Translations under genes and position numbers: made by a program
Assembly: GCA_043784965.1 (NCBI GenBank)
Contig: JAYVXS010000026.1
Span: forward strand, 1-24,703
Source: JAYTQQ01 sp043784965
GTDB taxonomy: Bacteria; Bdellovibrionota; Bdellovibrionia; Bdellovibrionales; JAMPXM01
Length of the DNA stretch: 24,703 nt
Direction of reading: 5' to 3'
Part shown: positions 13,520 through 20,868 of the stretch, piece by piece
Layout of the letters: every line of letters starts with the position of its first letter
How positions within the stretch are numbered: the first letter of the stretch is position 1
Notes under the pieces: generated by a model
What the model was told of the DNA's origin: nothing
What the model saw: only the letters and a program-made list of their open reading frames with translations
Databases searched by the model: none

Positions 13520-14692
13520 ATGGGTCTTAAAAGAAATATGAAATTCTATCGTCTTAAGACCAATCGAACTCTTTATGGCTTTGGCGATGCAATCGTCGAA
13601 ATACCTATATCTGGGAGAAAGCTTTGTGAAGTTCAAAGCTCAAGTATTCGGACTTTAGGCTTTGAGCTTTTAGACATAAAGAGCGAAGAAGAAATTGAAG
13701 AAGTGAGCTATTTCATTTTCGAAGATGATCTCGTCTTTTCAAAAGATTTTGTAAAACAGGTTGTAGCTGCGGCCAAGATGCAAGCAGACCAATCCCTGCG
13801 GTTTTGTTTAAAGCCCAACTCATTTAATACGAGGTACTGTTTAGCGCAATCGGTGCATGAAAATGAAAATTTAAAATTTAATTTTTACTACAAAGTAAAT
13901 GGTTCGACGGCGGTGAAAGAATTTTTCATCCGGCAAAGAGTTTTTGAAAATCGCATTGCGATTCCCAAGCAAATTCTTAAAGAAGGATTTTACTCTTTTG
14001 ATCAGTGCGCGACGTTCATATCTCAAGTCCTATCGCCCTTTCATCTACTGCAGGCCAACTTAGCCTTTCTATTTTTAAATTTTATAGGACTTCGAACAAT
14101 ACTGCCCGAATTTATTGTGAATCGTTGGCTGCCGACCCATTCAAGACTTTTTTTCTTAGCACTCCGTTTACGTAATAAAATTGGTAAGAATTGTAAAATT
14201 CATCCAACTGCAATTCTTGAGGGCTGCGAATTGGGAAACAATGTTACCGTCGGGGCCTACTCGATTGTACGCGTTTCAAAGATTGGTTCAGGGACGTCGT
14301 TAGAAGAGCACACCTTGGTCAAATATTCTGTTCTGGGTAAGAATAACTATGTTTCTAACGGCAATCAACTCAATGGCTGCATGACCTATGATGATGCTTT
14401 TTTGATTCATGGACCATATCAATTTTCTATTTTTGGCAATAGTGCAACGGCTATGGCGGTCATTAATTGTGATTTGCGACTCGATCAAAAGAGTATTCAA
14501 ATTGAAACTTCGCGAGGGCGTCTCGATTCAAAACAATTCTTACTTGGGATCGCCTATGGGCATGGCGCAAAAGTGGGCGGTGGAAATATAATTCTTCCGG
14601 GACGTATAGTACCCAATAACTATCATTTGCCGCCGCCTTCTTTTACTAAAACAACATTTGTTAAATCGGAGCGCTTGGATGCAGTCCTCTAG
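13520..14692 (+). CDS. Left-handed beta-helix (hexapeptide) protein, nucleotidyltransferase-like
   Basis: A 390-aa protein of two parts. Residues about 7-90 resemble a sugar-nucleotidyltransferase N-terminus in secondary structure (IPISGRKLCEVQSSSIRTLGFELLD, then YFIFEDDLVFS), but the Gly-rich nucleotide loop is not visible, so it may be inactive. Residues about 226-300 contain hexapeptide turns of a left-handed beta-helix (GKNCKIHPTAILEG, ELGNNVTVGAYSIV, KIGSGTSLEEHTLV), as in GlmU or acyltransferases, and a Gly-rich segment near 350. A sugar- or acyl-transfer or activation step on the pathway product is conceivable; no substrate can be read from the sequence. The start at 13520 has AGGA 11 nt upstream; an ATG at 13538 is the alternative. 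The 3' end overlaps iorA by 14 bases. Confidence 0.7.
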   Translation: MGLKRNMKFYRLKTNRTLYGFGDAIVEIPISGRKLCEVQSSSIRTLGFELLDIKSEEEIEEVSYFIFEDDLVFSKDFVKQVVAAAKMQADQSLRFCLKPNSFNTRYCLAQSVHENENLKFNFYYKVNGSTAVKEFFIRQRVFENRIAIPKQILKEGFYSFDQCATFISQVLSPFHLLQANLAFLFLNFIGLRTILPEFIVNRWLPTHSRLFFLALRLRNKIGKNCKIHPTAILEGCELGNNVTVGAYSIVRVSKIGSGTSLEEHTLVKYSVLGKNNYVSNGNQLNGCMTYDDAFLIHGPYQFSIFGNSATAMAVINCDLRLDQKSIQIETSRGRLDSKQFLLGIAYGHGAKVGGGNIILPGRIVPNNYHLPPPSFTKTTFVKSERLDAVL

Positions 14693-16544
14693 CGAAAGCT
14701 TTGAAACGAAGGCCAATCAGCAGACACTTTTGCGAAAGAAAGTTCTGGCGAGAGGAAACGATGCTTTAGCGTGGGCGGCAGTGGAGGCCCAAGTGAGTTT
14801 TTTTAGTCATTACCCGGGTTCGCCGGTCAATCAGGTCGAGCCCATATTGAAAGGCATCAATCGTGAACATAATTTGGGAATTACATTTAACGATGCCTTA
14901 AATGAACATATTGCAACACTGGCTGCGGCCGGCGCAAGTTTTTGTGGTGCCCGGTCAATGGTTGTTATGAAGCATGTCGGACTTAATATTGCCGCCGATC
15001 CAATGAACTATCTTGGATATACCGGCGTAAAAGGCGGCATGGTGATCGTTGTTGGCACCGACCCAGGAGCTAATAGCAGCACCGGCGAAGAGGATCCGCA
15101 TTGGTATATTCCGCAGGTTGGCTTTCCGCTATTTGAACCAAAGAATGTTCACGACATTCAAAAATACACCATTCAAGCTTTTGAGCTTTCAGAAAAATAC
15201 GAAATTCCGGTTTTCATTTTTATTCCTGGGAGAATTGCACATCATTCAGAAGGCATTGAAGTGCCAATCTTGCCGCTGCCATCAAAGCGTCAATTTTATT
15301 TTGAAAAAGACCCCGCTCGTTATGTGAATGTTGGCCAAAAGGCAGTAAGTAATCATCGAAAGCTAATAGAAAAAGTAGAATTAATTTCGCGACAAGAGTC
15401 ATTTTCTAAAAGATATTTTCAGGCGACGGCTGAGGTCGGTATCATCACCAGGGGCGTCACCTTCGGGCATACATTTGAAAGTGTAAAGCGCCTCGGTCTT
15501 GAAGAGCGTGTTGAGTTGATCAATATGGATTTAGTGTCGCCCTTGCACGCCTCAAGTTTAAAAGACTTTATGAAAAACAAGAGAGAAATCTATGTGATCG
15601 AAGATCAAGATGGATTTCTTGAAAATCAAATCAAGATGAGGTTTTTCAATGAGCTTGATTGTACAATTTATGGCAAAGAATACTTTCCGGCTTATGGTGA
15701 GATTTCTTTTCAGCAAGTGTATCAGTTTCTCAGCAAAAAATTTCAAATAGAAATATTTAAAAATCCTATGATCGGTGCAGAAAGCCAGTCGCAGGAGCGC
15801 CTCGGTACCTTTTGTGAGGGCTGCCCGCATCGTTCTTCATTTTATGTCATTGATCAGGTGATTAAGGGAACAGACACTATTATCGGTGGAGATATCGGTT
15901 GCTCATCGTTGCCTCCGCAACGCGCCGATTGGCTGTTGTGCATGAATGCTGGAATTGGCATTTCCCAAGGTATGGCTCAAATACTTAAGCACCAGCCAAT
16001 CATTTCAACCGGTGGGGAAGGAAGTTTTTTTCATGCTGGAGTTACATCTCTGCAGAGTGCCGTGGTAAATAAAATTAATCTGCTTCATTTGGTTTTTGAT
16101 AACCGTAGCATTGCGATGACTGGTCACCAAACTTCACCCTCTGCGGACCCCAAATTTGATCATATGAAACTTTTAGCGAGCATTGGCGTGGATCGTTTTT
16201 TTGAGGTCGATGCCTTTGATCCGTTGAGTTTTCAAAACCGCCTAAAACATGAACTGACGACCAAGGGTGTTCGGGTATTGTGGGTCAAGGGCGACTGTGC
16301 ACTTTTACCGAGTGAAGAGACCATGCAAAAGCGCAAAAGCAAAATGATAAAAATTGAAAATGAAAAGTGTGGAACTTGTACCAAATGCTATTCTGAATTG
16401 GGTTGTCCGGCCATTCAATTGATAGATATGAACTCAAGAAATCTCAAAATTGATCTCGATCGCTGTATGCGCTGTGGCGTCTGTATTGAGATTTGTCCAA
16501 ATGATTCAATCGCGGTTACTATGGATTCGGCTCATGAATCCTAA
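14679..16544 (+). CDS. iorA: Indolepyruvate-type 2-oxoacid:ferredoxin oxidoreductase, alpha subunit
   Basis: Thiamine-diphosphate enzyme that oxidatively decarboxylates aryl (or branched) 2-oxoacids to acyl-CoA, passing electrons to ferredoxin. The 621-aa product has the pyrimidine-binding domain first (about 22-200), a middle domain, then the TPP-binding domain with CEGCPHRSSF (379-388) and TGGEGSFFHAG to DN (444-475). Two [4Fe-4S] motifs close it, with Cys564, 567, 570, 576 and Cys596, 599, 602, 606 all present. The usual Asp of the TPP-Mg motif is Glu447. A TTG at 14658 is in frame, but CGGAG (14667-14671) fits the ATG at 14679. It overlaps iorB by 11 bases. Finding it inside an acyl-chain operon is unusual; starter-unit supply or ferredoxin reduction are the plausible roles. 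Confidence 0.9.
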   Translation: MQSSSESFETKANQQTLLRKKVLARGNDALAWAAVEAQVSFFSHYPGSPVNQVEPILKGINREHNLGITFNDALNEHIATLAAAGASFCGARSMVVMKHVGLNIAADPMNYLGYTGVKGGMVIVVGTDPGANSSTGEEDPHWYIPQVGFPLFEPKNVHDIQKYTIQAFELSEKYEIPVFIFIPGRIAHHSEGIEVPILPLPSKRQFYFEKDPARYVNVGQKAVSNHRKLIEKVELISRQESFSKRYFQATAEVGIITRGVTFGHTFESVKRLGLEERVELINMDLVSPLHASSLKDFMKNKREIYVIEDQDGFLENQIKMRFFNELDCTIYGKEYFPAYGEISFQQVYQFLSKKFQIEIFKNPMIGAESQSQERLGTFCEGCPHRSSFYVIDQVIKGTDTIIGGDIGCSSLPPQRADWLLCMNAGIGISQGMAQILKHQPIISTGGEGSFFHAGVTSLQSAVVNKINLLHLVFDNRSIAMTGHQTSPSADPKFDHMKLLASIGVDRFFEVDAFDPLSFQNRLKHELTTKGVRVLWVKGDCALLPSEETMQKRKSKMIKIENEKCGTCTKCYSELGCPAIQLIDMNSRNLKIDLDRCMRCGVCIEICPNDSIAVTMDSAHES

Positions 16545-17145
16545 GACTTCATCCCGTAGTTTCAATATGATCATCGCAGGTGTTGGTGGGCAGGGCGTAG
16601 TGACACTGACCCAAGTGATTACCTCGCTTTGTGAAAAAAATAATATATTGGTGCAAAGCTCTATTCATAAGGGCGGAGCCCAGCAATTGGGCTCAGTTCA
16701 CTCGGTGCTTCGGCTTTTTCTTAAGCCAGATCCTGATGCGCAAAATTACTCAACTCAACTACTCGATGGCGATCTGGATCTAATGTTGAGTCTCGAGCCC
16801 TGGGAGACGCTACGCTATAGTCGATTTTTTTCAAAGAATACCATCGTGTTAAGTAATGCACGAGTGATCGGCATTGAAACTGAGCGCTTTCAAGCTAAAA
16901 AGTTTGTTGATCCGTGTGTGCTGTTGAGGGAGCTTGATCTTAAGCTAACTCTAGTTGATTTCTCGAGAGAAGCTGAGGAGCGCTTTGGCAATAAAAAAAT
17001 GCTAAATTTTGTAGTTGCCGAAAGAGCAGTTATTGATAAGCTAATTCCTTTTAGTAAAGATGATTTGATTGCGGCCTTTCAAAGCCGAGGGCTAAGCGTC
17101 TTGCAAAATGTAGTACTTAAACATGGGGGAGAGCAAAATGTCTGA
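16534..17145 (+). CDS. iorB: Indolepyruvate-type 2-oxoacid:ferredoxin oxidoreductase, beta subunit
   Basis: The gamma-domain-type partner subunit that completes the enzyme with IorA. The product is 203 aa from the ATG at 16534. It begins with NMIIAGVGGQGVVTLTQVI, the family's glycine-rich motif, and continues with SSIHKGGAQQLGSVHSVLRL, the region that faces CoA in related oxidoreductases. The reading frame is open further upstream inside iorA, but only the ATG at 16534 (11-base overlap) or the ATG at 16567 gives a normal IorB N-terminus. The ribosome-binding site is weak, so coupling to iorA is likely. The end overlaps the start of the radical SAM gene by 8 bases, extending the operon. Confidence 0.88.
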   Translation: MNPKTSSRSFNMIIAGVGGQGVVTLTQVITSLCEKNNILVQSSIHKGGAQQLGSVHSVLRLFLKPDPDAQNYSTQLLDGDLDLMLSLEPWETLRYSRFFSKNTIVLSNARVIGIETERFQAKKFVDPCVLLRELDLKLTLVDFSREAEERFGNKKMLNFVVAERAVIDKLIPFSKDDLIAAFQSRGLSVLQNVVLKHGGEQNV

Positions 17146-18565
17146 AATTAAAAATAAATTGAGTTGGAAAGATACTTCGCAAATTGCCATGCATTGGAAG
17201 TCTTTTAAAGAGGATGGCGGCCGAGTCGAATGCACGCTTTGCCCTAGACATTGTAAAACTTCACCAGGGCAAATGGGCTTTTGCAAAGTTCGTGGAAACA
17301 AAGATGGCGAATTTCAGACCTATAATTTTGGAAAATCGGTAGCCGCAACTGAGGAGTGTGTAGAAACTGAAGCGATTTATCACTTTGCTCCGGGTGCGCG
17401 AATTTTAAGTCTCGGCAATATTGGTTGTATGATGGCCTGCGACTATTGCCAGAATTGGCAAACTTCACAGGTTAAATATTTGGATGACAGTGTTGTTCAT
17501 ACTTATACGCCTGAAGAGATTATCAGATTAGCTCAACTCAATAATATCGGTATTATCTCTTGGACCTATAATGACCCAGTCGTATGGCATGAGTTTGTAA
17601 TTGCAACTTCAAAGCTAGCTAACAAAGCTGGCATTAAGACACTTTATAAGTCAGCTTTTTACATTGAAGAGAAACCGGTTGCTGAGCTAATCGAGGTCAT
17701 CGATATTTTCAGCGTCTCGCTAAAGTCTATGTCTCCAGAATTTTATCGCAAAATTACCAAGGGTGAAATGCAACCTGTTTTGGATCGAATCAAACAAGTA
17801 GCAGCCTCGGGTCGTCATCTTGAAGTGAGTCAACTCTTGGTGATGGAACTCAATGAAAAGTCAGAAGATATCAAGCGAACCATTGATTGGGTTTTGCAAA
17901 ATCTTGGTGATAAAGTGCCACTTCATTTTGTTGGTGCTCATCCTGCCTTTAAATACACCCATGTTGAACGCACCCCCATTTCTATTTTGTTGAATGCCTA
18001 CAAGCTTGCAAAAGAAGCGGGACTTAAATACTGCTATCTCGGCAATGTTTACGAGGGAGGCGTGAGTGATACGAAATGTGCTCAGTGTGATCATTTGCAA
18101 GTTAAACGTTTTGGCTTAACTGGAGAAGTATTGGGCCTCGATCCAGCGGGCAACTGTGCAAACTGTGGAGCGGCTTCGCCGATCAAAGAGCCTTGGATGG
18201 CAAAGGAAAGAGCTCGTAAAGAACCTACGGATATTCGCGCGATCCATTCTGCGAACTTTTCATGGACTAAAGATGTTAAGAGTGTGCATCTTGTTGCGCG
18301 CAACAAAGGCCAAAGTAAAATGGCCAATGTGCAAATCAAACATGCGGGTGGATCGCACCGAGAGAACTATCAGTTAGGCGGATCGGGACTCACTCGGGTG
18401 ATCATCTCGCGCGCGTCTGATATTGAGTCTGGCATTGAAGTCAGTTGGGACAATGATCAAGAAATTGATATTCTACCGGTGTTAGATAGGGCCCACTTTC
18501 CGGTTGTTTCAGCGATGATTGATCTGGGAGTTAAGGGTCAAATACAGACGACCTCTTCGCTTTGA
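17138..18565 (+). CDS. Radical SAM enzyme, PflA-like AmmeMemoRadiSam family, with extra C-terminal domain
   Basis: The [4Fe-4S]/SAM cluster site is GCMMACDYCQNW, with Cys97, 101 and 104 (CX3CX2C). An N-terminal Cys group (Cys32, 35, 39, 49; LCPRHC...GFCKVR) and a zinc-ribbon-like pair (Cys314/317 and 340/343) match the COG1180 branch known as AmmeMemoRadiSam. TYNDPVVWHEF and AGLKYCYLGNV are further family segments. That branch usually ends near residue 350. Here about 110 more residues (366-475) form a strand-rich domain of no family I recognise. The AMMECR1-like and Memo-like partners are not in the window. GGGGGAG (17125-17131) supports the ATG at 17138 over the in-frame ATG at 17123. IorAB next door could reduce the ferredoxin it needs. 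Confidence 0.87.
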   Translation: MSEIKNKLSWKDTSQIAMHWKSFKEDGGRVECTLCPRHCKTSPGQMGFCKVRGNKDGEFQTYNFGKSVAATEECVETEAIYHFAPGARILSLGNIGCMMACDYCQNWQTSQVKYLDDSVVHTYTPEEIIRLAQLNNIGIISWTYNDPVVWHEFVIATSKLANKAGIKTLYKSAFYIEEKPVAELIEVIDIFSVSLKSMSPEFYRKITKGEMQPVLDRIKQVAASGRHLEVSQLLVMELNEKSEDIKRTIDWVLQNLGDKVPLHFVGAHPAFKYTHVERTPISILLNAYKLAKEAGLKYCYLGNVYEGGVSDTKCAQCDHLQVKRFGLTGEVLGLDPAGNCANCGAASPIKEPWMAKERARKEPTDIRAIHSANFSWTKDVKSVHLVARNKGQSKMANVQIKHAGGSHRENYQLGGSGLTRVIISRASDIESGIEVSWDNDQEIDILPVLDRAHFPVVSAMIDLGVKGQIQTTSSL

Positions 18566-18588
18566 TTTTTTGCGAAAGCTTGTAGAAT

Positions 18589-19758
18589 ATGGACGGGAAT
18601 ATGGATCAGAAATTTAAAGCAATAACCAAAGCTTTGATAACAAAGGCTTCATTTGAAGGTGCCCTGCCGGTTACCACGCCGCTATTTCAAAGCAGTGCAT
18701 TTCAATCGGGATCAACCCATTTCTATACGCGAAAATCGAATCCAAATTCTGAAGAATTTGAGGACGTCGTAAAGACACTTGAGGGTACGGCGTTCGCTAT
18801 TTCAGTTACCACCGGAATGAGTGCAATCACGCTCTGCCTAGATCTCTTGGGGCCCGGTCAAACGCTCGTCATCAATCAGGACATTTATGGCTGTTCATTT
18901 AAATATTTTCAGCGCGTGACCGCGCGCCGACAATTGAATCTCAAAATAATCGATCTTTCAAAAAAAGAAAATTACGCAAAAATACCAGAGCAAACGGATA
19001 TGATCCTGTTTGAGACGCCGACCAATCCATTTTTAAAGAGTATTTCGATTTCTGAGGTTTCGAACTATGTTAAGACAAGAAATCCAAAGGCCTTGGTAGT
19101 AGTTGATAATACCTGGGCAACGCCGCTTTTTCAATCGCCCACAAAATGGGGCGCGGATCTTTCATTGCATAGTGCGACCAAATATTTTTCTGGGCATAGT
19201 GATGTTATGGGCGGAATCATTTTGACCGATCGTGCTGACCTACATGAAGAATTGATGCAAGATCGTTTTTTTAGTGGCTGTATATTGGCTCCGCACAGTG
19301 CTTGGCTTTTATGTCGAAGTTTACAAACCTTGCCACTCCGAATGCGTGAACATCAGCGTGTCACAACGGACATGTTCAGTTTTTTAAGAGGCTTTTCAGA
19401 AATTCAAAAAATATATTATCCTGAAGTGGATGGCGAACAGCTGACCTCTTATGGCAGCATCATTTTCTTTCAGTTTCGCGATGAGCTTAAGTACAAATAT
19501 ACTGAATTCATTCGTAGTTTGAAACTATTTAAAACCGGCACGGGAATGGCGGCTGTCACTTCGATGGTGGCGCAACCATTTACAGGCAGTCATGCTTCGA
19601 TGACTGCCGAAGAAAAATACGCCATTGGTCTTGATGAGGGACTGGTTCGACTGTGTTTTGGTTTCGAAGACCCAGAAGATTTAAAGACTGATTTGAAAAA
19701 TGCTTTTAAACTCTTAAGTGCCGAAACAAAAGCAACTGAGAAACTCGCCGAACTTTAG
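18589..19758 (+). CDS. Cys/Met-metabolism-type PLP enzyme (cystathionine gamma-synthase-like)
   Basis: Fold-type I PLP enzyme of the trans-sulfuration family (gamma/beta elimination or replacement on amino acids). PLP Lys198 lies in HSATKYFSGHSDVMGG, the cofactor-ring Asp173 in VDNTWATP, and Tyr46/Arg48 (FYTRKSNPN) supply the phosphate grip from the partner subunit. The product is 389 aa, normal for the family. The residues that separate synthase, lyase and methionine gamma-lyase cannot be judged safely. The ATG at 18601 is an alternative start (MDQKFKAITKAL); neither has a strong Shine-Dalgarno. It follows the radical SAM gene by 23 bases and seems to end the operon. It might provide an amino acid-derived group or act in ordinary sulfur metabolism. 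Confidence 0.85.
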   Translation: MDGNMDQKFKAITKALITKASFEGALPVTTPLFQSSAFQSGSTHFYTRKSNPNSEEFEDVVKTLEGTAFAISVTTGMSAITLCLDLLGPGQTLVINQDIYGCSFKYFQRVTARRQLNLKIIDLSKKENYAKIPEQTDMILFETPTNPFLKSISISEVSNYVKTRNPKALVVVDNTWATPLFQSPTKWGADLSLHSATKYFSGHSDVMGGIILTDRADLHEELMQDRFFSGCILAPHSAWLLCRSLQTLPLRMREHQRVTTDMFSFLRGFSEIQKIYYPEVDGEQLTSYGSIIFFQFRDELKYKYTEFIRSLKLFKTGTGMAAVTSMVAQPFTGSHASMTAEEKYAIGLDEGLVRLCFGFEDPEDLKTDLKNAFKLLSAETKATEKLAEL

Positions 19759-19813
19759 GGCGTGCTTAAGAAATACTGCAGCAATAGCTTCAGCTGCGCA
19801 ACTTACGATCTTA

Positions 19814-20866
19814 TTAATATATAAAGTTCAGTTGAAATTCGTCTTTGAGTGATTGCAAAATCTTAAATGAATCGACTAGTTCAGATGGAGCAAAAACTCC
19901 TGGTGGATGTTTTTCGCTTTTCATCAGTTGTTTTAGAGTTTGTACCAATATCGCAGCGGTAATTCTATAAGTATCGATGCCAAAAACCTGTGCGCGCCGT
20001 TCACTTTTGTCGCGATAAATTGCCCGCACACCTACCATAAATTTTCCGGCTTTTCGTTCGGCCTCATTTGGCCCCAGTCGTGCGTTAGCGCGATGTTTGG
20101 AAACAATTTCTTCGATGTTTTTTTTCTCACTATTTTCATTTACAAACTGAGTCCATGAGCCCTCTTTTGCCAAGATATAGGAGGCAGCGTTGAGACTTTT
20201 GTGAACTTTTGAGAAAAAAAGAATCTCTGGATAGGGTGCGAAAATAGCATTGCAGATTTTTGCGTCAATGCCTTCAAAGTGAATGTCTAGTTTAGTTTCG
20301 CCAGGGGCTCGCGGGACCCATTTTTGATTTTCAAAGGCATGCGTCTGAAAGTATCTTACCAATTGTATCGACAGTCTGGTGCCGGGTGATACTTTTGGAT
20401 TTGCAAAATAATAAAAGGATGAAAGTTCTTGAAAGTCTTCTTTGGCTCTCTTAAGACAAGAAACTAGAGCATCGGCAACAAATGATTCAAACGCACAAGC
20501 ATGAATGAGTGTCGCCTTGGTATGTTTATTGGCTTCATATGATGAGAAAACAAAGGACTCTTCGCCCGAAACGTCGAGATAGCTCAGTGTCTTTGATGAA
20601 ATATATTTTAATAATTTAGGAGCATAAAGTCCAAATGGTCCGGCACAATTCAAAATGTATTTTATACTTGACGGGATTTTTTCAAGTTGGGCAGGATCAT
20701 TCAAATCCATTGAAAAAAATGGCATTTTCCAAACCGATGCCAGGCTTTCTAATTTCTCTATATTTGCGCCAGAGAAAATGAAGGTGAAATTCAATTTAAG
20801 AAGTTCTTGCGCCACCAGCTGGCCTGTATAGCCCGTGGCGCCCAAGAGAAGAATCTGCGGTGACAA
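19814..20866 (-). CDS. Saccharopine-dehydrogenase-like / trans-acting enoyl-reductase-like oxidoreductase
   Basis: A 350-aa NAD(P)-dependent reductase of the saccharopine dehydrogenase-like family. The N-terminal Rossmann motif is GATGYTG (about 8-14), followed by a conserved LNCAGPFGLY segment (about 72-81) and DVSGEE (98-103). Family members include mycobacterial trans-acting enoyl reductases that work beside lipid synthases, and plant/animal SCCPDH-type proteins of unclear role. It begins with TTG only two bases after the upstream gene's stop, so the two are translated from one message. It is convergent with the PLP gene that ends the acyl-chain operon (55-base gap). An enoyl reductase for that pathway, which otherwise lacks one, is a possibility but not shown. 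Confidence 0.8.
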   Translation of the reverse strand: MSPQILLLGATGYTGQLVAQELLKLNFTFIFSGANIEKLESLASVWKMPFFSMDLNDPAQLEKIPSSIKYILNCAGPFGLYAPKLLKYISSKTLSYLDVSGEESFVFSSYEANKHTKATLIHACAFESFVADALVSCLKRAKEDFQELSSFYYFANPKVSPGTRLSIQLVRYFQTHAFENQKWVPRAPGETKLDIHFEGIDAKICNAIFAPYPEILFFSKVHKSLNAASYILAKEGSWTQFVNENSEKKNIEEIVSKHRANARLGPNEAERKAGKFMVGVRAIYRDKSERRAQVFGIDTYRITAAILVQTLKQLMKSEKHPPGVFAPSELVDSFKILQSLKDEFQLNFIY

Positions 20867-20868
20867 TT

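Noticed and set aside
16450..16533. Upstream extension of IorB inside iorA
   Set aside because: The extra residues are an out-of-frame reading of the ferredoxin-like end of iorA and resemble no IorB sequence.
19777..19796. Hairpin GCAGC/GCTGC between the convergent PLP and reductase genes
   Set aside because: Only five pairs with a ten-base loop and no T-run; too weak to call a terminator.
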